From Acidovorax radicis N35 (GTDB taxonomy: Bacteria > Pseudomonadota > Gammaproteobacteria > Burkholderiales > Burkholderiaceae_C): a stretch of 64,000 bases of DNA. Shown piece by piece: positions 8,242 to 16,664 of the stretch. The stretch covers positions 18,530 to 82,529 of the forward strand of contig NZ_AFBG01000014.1 in assembly GCF_000204195.1 (NCBI RefSeq). Direction: 5' to 3'. Every line of letters starts with the position of its first letter. Positions within the stretch are counted from its first letter, which is position 1. Position numbers and translations under genes: made by a program. The notes under the pieces were generated by a model. It saw only the letters and a list, made by a program, of their open reading frames with translations, did not search any database and had not been told where the DNA came from.

Positions 8242-9807
8242 GTGTCACTGTTCAAAGCCGCCTCTACCGTTTCTCTTCTGACCTTTGTCTCCCGCATCAC
8301 CGGGCTGGTGCGAGAGCTGCTTATGGCCTCGGTTTTCGGGGTCAGTGCGATGACGGATGCGTTCAACGTAGCGTTCCGCATCCCCAATCTGTTCCGCCGA
8401 GTCCTGGGCGAAGGCGCCTTCAGCCAGGCTTTTGTCCCGGTGCTGTCTGCCACCCGCGCCCAGGAGGGCGACGAGGGGGCCCGTGCACTGATCAACCATG
8501 TAGGCACCTTGCTCGCGTGGACGCTGGTGCTGCTGTGTATTGCCGGTGTGCTGGGCGCTCCCTGGATGGTGTGGGGCATGGCCAGCGGGCTCAAGCAGTC
8601 GCCCCAGGGTTTTGACGCTGCTGTGACCATGACGCGCTGGATGTTCCCCTACATCGGCTTCATGTCGCTGGTGGCGCTGGCGGGGGGCATTCTCAATACC
8701 TGGAAGAAGTTTGCGGTACCGGCGGCGTCGCCCGTGCTGCTCAACATCGCGCTGATCCTGTCCATCACGGTGGGCGCACCCTGGTTTTCCCGCCATGGCA
8801 TCGAGCCCATCTACGCCCAGGCGGCGGGGGTGATGCTGGGTGGCTTGCTGCAACTGGCCATCCAGGTGCCTGCGCTGGTGCGCCTGGGGCTGCTGCCGCG
8901 CATTGGGGTGCGCTGGGCGGCCATTCGTGCCGCCTGGGCCGACCCCACCACGCGCAAGGTGGCGCGCCTGATGCTGCCCGCGCTGCTGGGGGTGAGCGTG
9001 GCGCAGATCTCGCTGCTGATCAATACCCAGATTGCCTCGCACCTGGCCACTGGCAGCGTGAGTTGGATCACCTACGCAGACCGTCTGATGGAGCTGCCGA
9101 CCGCGCTGCTGGGCGTTGCACTGGGTGTGGTGCTGATGCCGCAGCTGGCCAGCGCCCGCGCCAAGCAGGACGACGAAAGGTACTCGGCCATGCTTGACTG
9201 GGGGCTGCGCCTGGTGGTGCTGTTGTCAGTGCCCTGCATGGTGGCCTTGCTGGTCTTTTCAGAGCCGCTGGTGGCGGTGCTGTACCACTATGGCGCGTTT
9301 GGTGACGAAGACGTGCGGAAGACTACCCTGGCCCTGACCGGTTATGGCGTGGGCCTGGTGGGCATTGTGGCCATCAAGGTGCTGGCGCCCGGTTTCTATG
9401 CCAAACATGACATGCGTACCCCAATGCTCATTGCGGTGGCGGTGCTGGTGTTGACCCAGTTGATGAACCTGGTGCTGGTGCGTTATCTGCAGCATGCCGC
9501 CCTGACATTGACCATCGGCATTGGCGCACTCATCAATGCCGGTTGGCTGTTGATCGGTCTGCTGCGGCGCGGCAGCTATCGGCCTCTGCCAGGCTGGGGC
9601 AAGTTCGCCCTGCAGGTGATCGCTGCGAGCGCCTTGCTGGCGGTGCTGCTGGTATGGGGTGCGCAGCACTTCGATTGGGTGGAAATGAAGGGACAAACCC
9701 TTCGGCGGATAGGGTTGCTGGCGGCGCTCATGGCTGCTGCTGCCGTGCTGTACTTTGGCGCGCTGTGGGCAGCCGGGCTCAAGCTGCACCAGCTGTTGCG
9801 GCGCTGA
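8242..9807 (+). CDS. murJ: Lipid II flippase MurJ (MviN)
   Basis: The 521-aa polytopic inner-membrane protein belongs to the MATE/MOP superfamily and flips lipid II for peptidoglycan synthesis. It opens with the conserved SLFKAASTVSLLTFVSRITG, followed by MTDAFNVAFRIPNLFRRVL and GAFSQAFVP. About 14 hydrophobic segments are evident. Translation appears to start at GTG 8242, because the conserved N-terminus begins there. It is divergent from rpsT; the region between carries a family-2 repeat. Confidence 0.96.
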   Translation: MSLFKAASTVSLLTFVSRITGLVRELLMASVFGVSAMTDAFNVAFRIPNLFRRVLGEGAFSQAFVPVLSATRAQEGDEGARALINHVGTLLAWTLVLLCIAGVLGAPWMVWGMASGLKQSPQGFDAAVTMTRWMFPYIGFMSLVALAGGILNTWKKFAVPAASPVLLNIALILSITVGAPWFSRHGIEPIYAQAAGVMLGGLLQLAIQVPALVRLGLLPRIGVRWAAIRAAWADPTTRKVARLMLPALLGVSVAQISLLINTQIASHLATGSVSWITYADRLMELPTALLGVALGVVLMPQLASARAKQDDERYSAMLDWGLRLVVLLSVPCMVALLVFSEPLVAVLYHYGAFGDEDVRKTTLALTGYGVGLVGIVAIKVLAPGFYAKHDMRTPMLIAVAVLVLTQLMNLVLVRYLQHAALTLTIGIGALINAGWLLIGLLRRGSYRPLPGWGKFALQVIAASALLAVLLVWGAQHFDWVEMKGQTLRRIGLLAALMAAAAVLYFGALWAAGLKLHQLLRR

Positions 9808-9889
9808 TTCCAGCGAAGGCCGCAAATGCCCTGTCAAGAGGGGCTTTCTGTCGCTTGACGCCATCCGGCGGGGCACTTACAACTCCACC

Positions 9890-10732
9890 ATGTCCCTGAG
9901 CTATTCCGTACCCACCTCGCTGGAGTACTTTGCATCGCTGGTGCAAAGCGATGACCACTTCCCGCTGCTGGAGGCTGCAGCCAGCCTGGCGCAAGACGAA
10001 TACCCCGAGCTCGACATGCAGCAATTGCTGGGTGATATGGACCAGCTGCTCGCGCGCATCAAGCGCCGCCTGCCTGCCGATGCCCCGGCGCTGCAGCGCT
10101 TGCGCACGCTCAACCAGTTCTTCTTTGCCGACCTGGGCTTTGGCGGCAACATCAACAATTACTACGACCCCGAAAACAGCTACCTCAACGCTGTGCTGCG
10201 CACGCGCCGGGGCATCCCGATTTCGCTGGCCGTGTTGTGGATGGAGCTGGCCCAGGGACTGGGCCTGCATGCGCGGGGCATTGCATTCCCTGGGCACTTC
10301 ATGGTCAAGGTGCTGCTGCCCAAAGGACAGGTGGTGCTGGACCCGATCTCGGGCCAATCCCTCAGCCGCGAAGAGCTCGCCGAGCGGCTGGAACCCTACA
10401 AGCGCCGCAACGGCCTGGTGGACGACTACGATGTGCCGCTGGGCCTGTACCTGCAGGCCGCCACGCCGCGCGACATCATCGCGCGCATGCTGCGCAACCT
10501 GAAAGAGGTGCATCGCACGCAGCAGGACTGGCAGCGCCTGATCACCGTGCTCGACCGGCTCATCGTGCTGCTGCCTGACGCCTGGGGCGAGCGGCGTGAC
10601 CGGGGACTGGCCCATGCCGAGCGCGGCAACACCCTCGAAGCGATGGCCGACCTGGAAGCCTATCTGGCCCATGCGGAAGACGGGCTGGACATCGATCTGA
10701 TTGCCGACCGCCTCAACGCACTGCGCAACTAG
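9890..10732 (+). CDS. SirB1-like protein (transglutaminase-like plus TPR region)
   Basis: The product is 280 aa. Residues 1-180 resemble the transglutaminase-like SirB1 domain (RTRRGIPISLAVLWMELAQ, GIAFPGHFMVKV), and the C-terminal part (about 190-270) looks like tetratricopeptide repeats. Family members are conserved but their biochemical role is poorly defined. ATG 9890 is chosen because similarity begins there; the open frame extends upstream into murJ. The last codon is TAG within CTAG, which also supplies the stop of the convergent ParB-like gene. Confidence 0.88.
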   Translation: MSLSYSVPTSLEYFASLVQSDDHFPLLEAAASLAQDEYPELDMQQLLGDMDQLLARIKRRLPADAPALQRLRTLNQFFFADLGFGGNINNYYDPENSYLNAVLRTRRGIPISLAVLWMELAQGLGLHARGIAFPGHFMVKVLLPKGQVVLDPISGQSLSREELAERLEPYKRRNGLVDDYDVPLGLYLQAATPRDIIARMLRNLKEVHRTQQDWQRLITVLDRLIVLLPDAWGERRDRGLAHAERGNTLEAMADLEAYLAHAEDGLDIDLIADRLNALRN

Positions 10733-11577
10733 AACGGCGCACTGTTCGCCGGCTGGTCGGCTTGTAGCTGCGCCAGTTGCCGGCGCAGTTCGGTGTTTTC
10801 GGCGGTGAGTTCTGCCACACGGTGGCGCAGGGCCTGCAACTCGTCGGTAGTTCCGTCGGCGCTGGTGCCCGCCTCTGCTGCGGGGCTTTCTGCGGAAGGG
10901 GCTTCGTCGCGCGGCTTGCGCTTGTTGAGTTCGCGCACGCGCTTGGCAGCCTGCTTGAGTTCGTCCTTGCCTGCAACGACGGCCGCCACCTGCTCTTCGG
11001 CGGGCAGCGTGGCCACGGCGGCGGCGGCGTTGATGGAGATGGTGCCGGACTTCACGGCCGCCACCAGTTCGGGGGCGGCCTGCTTCTGGATTTTTTCGAT
11101 CATTACCACCTGGCTGCTGCTCAGGCGTGCGGCCTTGGCAATGGCCTCGCGGCTGTTCAGTGGATCGGGTGCGGGCAGGGCGGCGGTTGCCTCGGGGGTG
11201 TCAGGGGCTGCGGTGGCTGCTTCGGCCTCTGGGGACGTCGCTGCGCGGGCCTTGCGGTCGGCCATGATCTCGCGCTTGCGCAGGGCCAGTACGCCGCGCT
11301 GGAAGTCCGACACACTGCGGCGCCCCAGATGCTGGTCGATCATCCACAGGTGCACGTCTTCCATGGACTGAAAGCGCGGGTTTTGTACGGTCTGGAAGGG
11401 CAGGCTGTGCTTTTGGCAGATGCCATAGCGGTTGTGCCCATCCACCAGCACGTCGCCCCACAGCACCAGCGCGTCGCGGCAACCTTCGGCCAGGATGCTG
11501 CGCTCCAGCGCCTCATGCTCGTCGGGGGTCAGGGGTTCGATGTAGGCTTTGAGTTCTTCGTTGACGACGATGTTCAT
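10729..11577 (-). CDS. ParB-like partition/plasmid-replication protein, chromosomal
   Basis: The 282-aa product has a ParB N-terminal domain with LVDGHNRYGIC (about residues 40-50), a central helical DNA-binding-like region (REAIAKAARLSSSQVVMIEK), an Ala/Pro-rich linker, and a C-terminal coiled coil rich in heptad leucines (LQALRHRVAELTAENTELRR). No parA neighbour is present, so it is an orphan and probably a DNA-binding or nucleotide-hydrolysing regulator, not a partition protein. ATG 11577 is preferred; the upstream part of the open frame is low-complexity. Its stop overlaps the stop of the convergent SirB1-like gene by one CTAG. Confidence 0.75.
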   Translation of the reverse strand: MNIVVNEELKAYIEPLTPDEHEALERSILAEGCRDALVLWGDVLVDGHNRYGICQKHSLPFQTVQNPRFQSMEDVHLWMIDQHLGRRSVSDFQRGVLALRKREIMADRKARAATSPEAEAATAAPDTPEATAALPAPDPLNSREAIAKAARLSSSQVVMIEKIQKQAAPELVAAVKSGTISINAAAAVATLPAEEQVAAVVAGKDELKQAAKRVRELNKRKPRDEAPSAESPAAEAGTSADGTTDELQALRHRVAELTAENTELRRQLAQLQADQPANSAPF

Positions 11578-11650
11578 GGCAGAGGAGGCAATCGGGAGCG
11601 GGCAAGGGGCGCGATTGTAGAGGGCTCCGTCAGCGCCCGGAGCCAGGCTC

Positions 11651-12727
11651 CTATGAGTCCCCCGTGCCCCGCAGCGCCAGCCAGCCCGCCACGGCCGTGA
11701 AGGCCGCCACCACGGCCACGATGATCCAGAAGCCATGCCCGTTGTCGGCCAGCGGCACGCCGCCCACGTTCATGCCGAACAGCCCCGCAAGGATGTTGAT
11801 GGGGAGGGCCAGCACGGTCACAACCGTCAGCACAAACAGGCTGCGGCTGTTCGCCTCCTGCACGCTGGCAGCGATTTCTTCCTGCAGCAGCTTGATGCGC
11901 TCCTGCAGGCCCTGCATGTCGCGCAGTACCACCGAGAACTCTTCGGTCGAATCGCGCAGCTCTTGCGCATCGTCTGCGCCCATCCAGGCAGGCGGGTGCT
12001 GCAGCAGGCGGAACAGCGCCGCCGGCTCGGGCGCCAGCAGCCGCTGCAGGCGCACCAGCAGGCGCCGCAGCACGCCGAGCCGCGCGCGTTTGTGGTCCAG
12101 CCGGCCAGCCAGCAGCGCGTCCTCCACATCGTCGATGCGCTGGGTCACGCCGCGCACGATGTCCACCAGGCCCGAGGCCTGCGTGCGCATCAGCTCGGCC
12201 AGCAGGGCCACGCTGGAGCAGGGCGCGTTGCCGCTGCGCACCGCCGTGCGCAGTGCGTCCACCGAGCGCAGCGGGCGGGTGCGCCCCGTCACCATCAGGT
12301 GCGGCGCCACGCTGGTCCACAGGGTGGCGATGTCCGAAGGCTCGAACGCAAAGTCAAAGTGTGCGTCGTTGAGCACGGCGATCAGCGTGTCGTCGTCACG
12401 CTCGATGCGGGTGGACACCGAGCGGTCCTTGAGCGCGTCAAAAAAGGCTTCGGGCAGGTCGGCATGCCGCTCCATCCAGCGCACGGCCTGGGCGTGGCTC
12501 AGGTTGAAGTGCAGCCACAGGAAGGTGCCTTGTGGTGGCAGCGCACGGTGGTCGCTGGCCGTGCCATGGGGGTGTAGGCCCGCCAACCACTGTGCGGCCT
12601 GCACGGTATCGACTTCGTGGGGCGCAGTGCCTGCGCCCAGCAGGTAGCCGCAGATCAGCCCGGCGGCATCACCGCCGTAGTTCAGGTGGGTGTTCACGGC
12701 GGGGAAGGGGCGGACGGGAGTGGACAA
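11651..12727 (-). CDS. CorA/ZntB-family divalent metal transporter
   Basis: The protein is 358 aa, with a large cytosolic N-terminal domain and two C-terminal membrane segments (about 295-318 and 328-350). The pore signature GMN is present in LFGMNVGG between them. The acidic EDALL region and long helices match the CorA/ZntB fold. The family moves Mg2+, Co2+ or Zn2+; the E. coli ZntB-like end of the family seems closest, but the substrate cannot be fixed. It is divergent from ppk2. Confidence 0.88.
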   Translation of the reverse strand: MSTPVRPFPAVNTHLNYGGDAAGLICGYLLGAGTAPHEVDTVQAAQWLAGLHPHGTASDHRALPPQGTFLWLHFNLSHAQAVRWMERHADLPEAFFDALKDRSVSTRIERDDDTLIAVLNDAHFDFAFEPSDIATLWTSVAPHLMVTGRTRPLRSVDALRTAVRSGNAPCSSVALLAELMRTQASGLVDIVRGVTQRIDDVEDALLAGRLDHKRARLGVLRRLLVRLQRLLAPEPAALFRLLQHPPAWMGADDAQELRDSTEEFSVVLRDMQGLQERIKLLQEEIAASVQEANSRSLFVLTVVTVLALPINILAGLFGMNVGGVPLADNGHGFWIIVAVVAAFTAVAGWLALRGTGDS

Positions 12728-12866
12728 ACAACAGCGGGCACGGCTGCATAGTGCGGCGCGGGCGTGACAACCCCGTGACAGATCACGCCGGTGTCACAAC
12801 ACTGTCACCGGCCGGCCCCACGATGGCGCATCTGTCTGTCTCTTTGCCCGCTCGGATCTGTTGCCC

Positions 12867-13781
12867 ATGTTTCACCAGAACACCCTTGATACCCAGGACT
12901 TGATGCAACGCATCGCCAACGACCTGATCGACAGCTATGACGAAGAGCTGGAGCTGGAGATCGAGGACCGCGATGTCGATGACCTCGGAGCGTTGCAGTC
13001 CACGGACAAGCTCGCACGCCAGCTCTACTTCAAGGAGCTGTTTCGCCTGCAGGGCGAACTCGTCAAGCTGCAGGACTGGGTGCAGCACAGCCGCCAGAAG
13101 GTGGTGATCCTGTTCGAGGGGCGCGACGCCGCCGGCAAGGGCGGCGTGATCAAGCGCATCACCCAGCGCCTGAACCCCCGCGTGGCCCGCGTGGCTGCGC
13201 TGCCAGCACCCAATGACCGCGAGCGCACGCAGTGGTACTTCCAGCGCTACGTGGCGCACCTGCCCGCCGCTGGCGAGATGGTGCTGTTTGACCGCAGCTG
13301 GTACAACCGCGCGGGTGTGGAGCGCGTGATGGGCTTTTGCACCGACGACGAATACGAAGAGTTCTTCCGCACCGTGCCCGAGTTTGAAAAGATGCTCGTG
13401 CGCTCGGGCATCACACTCGTCAAATACTGGTTCTCCATCACCGATGAAGAGCAGCACCTGCGCTTTCTGGGCCGCATCCACGACCCGCTCAAGCAGTGGA
13501 AGCTCAGCCCCATGGACCTGGAAAGCCGCGTGCGCTGGGAAGCCTATACCAAGGCCAAGGAAACCATGCTGGAGCGCACCCACATCCCCGAGGCGCCCTG
13601 GTGGGTGGTGCAGGCGGTGGACAAGAAAAAGGCGCGCCTCAATTGCATCGCCCACCTGCTGTCGCAACTGCCCTACCAGGATGTGCCCCACCCGGCGGTG
13701 GTGCTGCCGGACCGGGTGCGTAACCCTGAGTATTTGCGCCAACCCGTGCCCGCGCCGATGTATGTGCCTGAGATGTACTGA
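12867..13781 (+). CDS. ppk2: Polyphosphate kinase 2
   Basis: This PPK2-family enzyme (304 aa) transfers phosphate between polyphosphate and nucleotides. The Walker A motif GRDAAGKGG is at 85-93, and the lid/active-site segment DRSWYNRAGVE at about 142-152. A single PPK2 domain occupies the protein. ATG 12867 is preferred to the in-frame TTG at 12861. The gene is alone on its strand; the transporter gene is divergent across 139 bp. Confidence 0.93.
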   Translation: MFHQNTLDTQDLMQRIANDLIDSYDEELELEIEDRDVDDLGALQSTDKLARQLYFKELFRLQGELVKLQDWVQHSRQKVVILFEGRDAAGKGGVIKRITQRLNPRVARVAALPAPNDRERTQWYFQRYVAHLPAAGEMVLFDRSWYNRAGVERVMGFCTDDEYEEFFRTVPEFEKMLVRSGITLVKYWFSITDEEQHLRFLGRIHDPLKQWKLSPMDLESRVRWEAYTKAKETMLERTHIPEAPWWVVQAVDKKKARLNCIAHLLSQLPYQDVPHPAVVLPDRVRNPEYLRQPVPAPMYVPEMY

Positions 13782-13860
13782 GCGCACTTTGCGCAGGGTG
13801 GCTGGTGCAAGACGTCTGATGCCGCCGCCGGTGCTGCCCGCGCCACGCAGCTCAGTAGTT

Positions 13861-13930
13861 TCATTGCTATTTTTTGAATAGCAGGTAGCGCCTGTCCATC
13901 AAGCGCTAGCGGCCAAAAAGGCCTGAATTT
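13861..13930 (+). repeat. Dispersed repeat, family 1 (after ppk2)
   Basis: The copy reads GAATAGCAGGTAGCGCC, a loop, then AAGCGCTAGCGGCC and a GGCC-type tail. It lies between the convergent ends of ppk2 and the receiver-like gene, directly abutting the latter's stop codon. Confidence 0.8.
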
Positions 13931-14326
13931 CTACGTCTGGGCCGGGCCCTTGAGCATCTCGATGGTCGAGATCACGTCCCGCACCTTGAAGGGCTTGAGC
14001 AACACGCGCCGCACCTGCAGCGCCTTCATCTGCACGGCGGTCGATGCATCGACCTGGGTCGTGGTCACCGCCACGGGCACTTGGGCGTCCACTGCGAACT
14101 GGGCGCTGCGCACCTGTTCGAGCAGTGCCACGGCTTCGGGAGCTTCGTCCAGCGAGACGATGACGCCCGAGAAGTCCTTGGCCGCGAGTTGCTGCTGCGC
14201 GTTGCGCACCGTGCCCACCTGGCGCACTGCAGGCAGGTTCAACTGGCGCGCCGTGGCCACGATGATGCTGCCGGTGAGCGAGCTGGGCTCCACGAGAAGA
14301 ATGTCCAATGGGGATGCGCTGCTCAT
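13931..14326 (-). CDS. Degenerate response-regulator receiver domain protein
   Basis: The 131-aa product folds by pattern as a stand-alone CheY-like receiver (LDILLVEPSSL at the N-terminus, VTTTQ for strand 4, LLKPFKVRDV with the conserved KP). The acidic pair that normally precedes the phosphoacceptor is replaced (VEPS), and the phospho-site region reads VIVSLDEAPEA, with Asp out of the usual register. It may act without phosphorylation. The ATG overlaps the stop of the GAF gene (ATGA), so the two are translationally coupled. Confidence 0.7.
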   Translation of the reverse strand: MSSASPLDILLVEPSSLTGSIIVATARQLNLPAVRQVGTVRNAQQQLAAKDFSGVIVSLDEAPEAVALLEQVRSAQFAVDAQVPVAVTTTQVDASTAVQMKALQVRRVLLKPFKVRDVISTIEMLKGPAQT

Positions 14327-14829
14327 CGTGCGGGCTCCCCGTGGGCGCGGCGCACTAGCTCCTCCACCGCCAGGTCGCGCAGGGACGCGAGGATGGCCAG
14401 GTCGATCGCATCCAGCTGGCGCGGTGTGCGGTCGATGAGGCACAGCGTGCCGATGTTCTCTCCGCCCGGCATCTTCAGTGGTGCGCCGGCGTAGAACTGG
14501 ATGTGGGGATCGCCGGTGACCAGCGGGTTGTCGGCAAAGCGGTCGTCCAGCGCCACATCGGGCACCACCAGCGTGTCGTCCTGCAGGATGGCGTGGGCGC
14601 AAAACGAGATGCCACGTGTGGTCTCGCACACATCCAGCCCGACGCGGGCCTTGAACCACTGCCGTTCTGCGTCGATGAGCGACAGCAGCACGATGGGCAT
14701 GTCGAATTCCTGCGCGGCAAATGCCGTGAGCCGGTCAAAACGCTCCTCGGGAGGGGTGTCCAGTATCAGCAGCTGGCGCAGGGCCTGCAGGCGGTCGTCC
14801 TCATTGGCGGGGCGAGGGGGCTCTTTCAT
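14323..14829 (-). CDS. GAF domain protein
   Basis: The 168-aa protein is a single GAF domain, with ILDTPPEERFDRLTAFAAQEFDMPI at the start (shown in part here: ILDTPPEERFDRLT), RGISFCAHAI, LVVPDVALDDRFADNP and IGTLCLID. Such stand-alone GAF proteins are usually cytosolic sensors of small molecules or partners in signalling complexes. No output domain is attached, and the receiver-like protein encoded immediately downstream with an ATGA overlap is the natural partner. Confidence 0.85.
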   Translation of the reverse strand: MKEPPRPANEDDRLQALRQLLILDTPPEERFDRLTAFAAQEFDMPIVLLSLIDAERQWFKARVGLDVCETTRGISFCAHAILQDDTLVVPDVALDDRFADNPLVTGDPHIQFYAGAPLKMPGGENIGTLCLIDRTPRQLDAIDLAILASLRDLAVEELVRRAHGEPAR

Positions 14830-14898
14830 GGCGGTATGGGGCAGTCGCGATGGACATTGATTATGGGCCGTGGGCGTGAAATGCGCGCTTGCGGACGC

Positions 14899-15900
14899 TC
14901 AGTGCGTGTGCCCTCGGAAGGTGCCCTGCGACGGCGTGCCGCCGCGCCCGAACTGGTGCCAGGCGCGCCGCAGCTGGGTGTCCGAGCTGAAGCCTGCCAT
15001 CAGCGCCGCCTGCGTCACGTTCTGGCCAGACCGCAGCGCGGCCTCGGCCGTGGCCAGGCGGATGCGGCGCAGGTACTGCAGCGGCGCAATGCCCGCGTGC
15101 TCCAGAAACAGCCGCGTGAGGTGCCGGGGCGAAGTGTGGGCCACCTCGGCCATCTGCGGCACGCTCCAGTCGGCTTGCGGCTGCTGGCCCACGGCGTCCT
15201 GCACGCGGTGCAGGGCGGGGTGCAGGTGGTTGCGGTGGTGCAGAAAGGGGGAAAACTCGGGGTCGTTCGGTCCCCGGCGCAGGGCCACCACCATGGACTG
15301 CGCGACCTGGGCCGCCAGCGCGGGGCCGCAGGTGTCGGAGAGGCGGTGCAGCAGCAGGTCGATGCCCGTGGTCACGCCCGCGCTGCTGTATACGGCGCCA
15401 TCGGCCACAAACACGCGGTTGGCCACCACGTCGCAGCGCGGGTCCACGGCAGCCAGTTCATCCAGGTGCTGGTGGTGGGTGGTGGCGCGGCGGCCCGTCA
15501 GCAGGCCCGCATGGGCGGCCAGCACCGACCCGGCGCACACCGTGATCAGGTCCAGCTGCCCCGCCACGGGCCGCAGCCCTCGCAGCCAGTGCAGCAGGGC
15601 GCGCGCCTCTTCGCCTTCCACGTCGATGTGTTGTCCCGCCAGCCCCACCAGCACCACCCACGCGGGTGAGGGCAAGGTGGCGGGCAGCGGCTCCAGCCCT
15701 GTCAGCACGGCGCCCACCGAAGACACGGATTGGGGAGTGGGGCTCACGAAGTGCTGCACAAACCGCGCGGGCTGGCCCTGGTTGACCAGGGTCTGGTTGG
15801 CAATGCGCAGCGCCTCGGCCGGGCCCGCCCAGTCCAGCACCAGGCTGCCCGGTAGCAAAGCAAAGTACACGTGGATGGGCTGGGGCAGTGTGTTGGACAT
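14899..15900 (-). CDS. GlxA-type transcriptional regulator (DJ-1/PfpI domain plus AraC HTH)
   Basis: The 333-aa protein has an N-terminal class-I glutamine-amidotransferase-like domain with the nucleophile-elbow cysteine in TVCAGS (Cys122), followed by a C-terminal AraC helix-turn-helix (about 235-330; SPRHLTRLFLEHAGI, ALMAGFSSDTQLRRA). Such regulators control nearby amidase, isochorismatase or amine-catabolism genes. ATG 15900 is preferred because AGGA lies about 8 nt upstream; an ATG at 15924 is possible. It is the third gene after an isochorismatase and a DJ-1 protein on the same strand. Confidence 0.88.
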   Translation of the reverse strand: MSNTLPQPIHVYFALLPGSLVLDWAGPAEALRIANQTLVNQGQPARFVQHFVSPTPQSVSSVGAVLTGLEPLPATLPSPAWVVLVGLAGQHIDVEGEEARALLHWLRGLRPVAGQLDLITVCAGSVLAAHAGLLTGRRATTHHQHLDELAAVDPRCDVVANRVFVADGAVYSSAGVTTGIDLLLHRLSDTCGPALAAQVAQSMVVALRRGPNDPEFSPFLHHRNHLHPALHRVQDAVGQQPQADWSVPQMAEVAHTSPRHLTRLFLEHAGIAPLQYLRRIRLATAEAALRSGQNVTQAALMAGFSSDTQLRRAWHQFGRGGTPSQGTFRGHTH

Positions 15901-15950
15901 CACTTGTTCCTGTTGACCCGTCATAAAACTGGCGCAACCGAGGCCAGTGC

Positions 15951-16025
15951 CACCGTGGAACGGGCTTTGCCAGTCCACGGGCGGCGTCCCCCTCGGGGGG
16001 GGTGACGCGCAGCGGCACAGGGGGG
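15951..16025 (+). repeat. Dispersed repeat, family 2 (copy 2)
   Basis: The copy runs from GCCACCGTGGAACGGG through GTCCCCCTCGGGGGGG to GCGGCACAGGGGGG and abuts the stop codon of the DJ-1 gene at 16026. Confidence 0.75.
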
Positions 16026-16664
16026 TCAAGGCTTGTTGTTCCACGGGGTATCCATCTGGCGGGCGGTGCGCTCGGACAGCGCGGCGCCGACGAGGCGCGT
16101 GACCAAGTGCAGGCTCATGTCGATGCCGGCGCTGATGCCCGCGGACGTGACAAGCGCACCCCGGTCCACCCAGCGCACATTCTCCAGCACGTCGAGCGCA
16201 GGAAACTGAGCGCGCAGGTCGGCAATGTCCTCCCAGTGCGTGGTGGCGGGCCCTTCGGTGAGGACACCTGCCGCCGCCAAAATAAAGGCGCCCGTGCACA
16301 CCGAGGCTGTGATCTGCGCACCGCCCGCCGCCTGGGCAACCCACGCGCGGGTGCTTTGGCAGGCAGCGGCGGCATCGACCACACCACCCGGCACGATGAG
16401 CACATCGGGCGTGGCGGCGGTGGCAAAGTCCGCATCGGGCAACACGCGCAGGCCCGCGCGGGCGCGCACCGGGGCCATGCTGCGGGCCACGCACTGCACC
16501 CCAAACGGTGCTGGCGCGCCGGGGTACAGGCGCTGGTGCATGCGGCTGGCAGTGGTAAAGACTTCGTAGGGGCCGCCCAGGTCCAGGGCCTCCACCTCGT
16601 CGAAGACCAGGATGGAGACCTGCAGGGGGTGGGGTGCGGAGAAGGTGTTCATGGCAGTGCTCAT
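16026..16664 (-). CDS. DJ-1/PfpI family protein
   Basis: The 212-aa protein consists of one DJ-1/PfpI domain, with the elbow cysteine in ASVCTGAF (Cys123) followed by the ATTHWED segment typical of the family. Members include isonitrile hydratase-like and glyoxalase-like enzymes; which applies here is unknown. There is no AraC domain, unlike the gene downstream. ATG 16664 overlaps the stop of the isochorismatase gene (ATGA); ATG 16652 is an alternative. Confidence 0.85.
   Translation of the reverse strand: MSTAMNTFSAPHPLQVSILVFDEVEALDLGGPYEVFTTASRMHQRLYPGAPAPFGVQCVARSMAPVRARAGLRVLPDADFATAATPDVLIVPGGVVDAAAACQSTRAWVAQAAGGAQITASVCTGAFILAAAGVLTEGPATTHWEDIADLRAQFPALDVLENVRWVDRGALVTSAGISAGIDMSLHLVTRLVGAALSERTARQMDTPWNNKP

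Noticed and set aside
15901..16494. Upstream extension of the GlxA-type regulator to 531 aa
   Set aside because: The extension is antisense or out of frame with the DJ-1 gene and has no similarity pattern; a good start with a ribosome-binding site exists at 15900.
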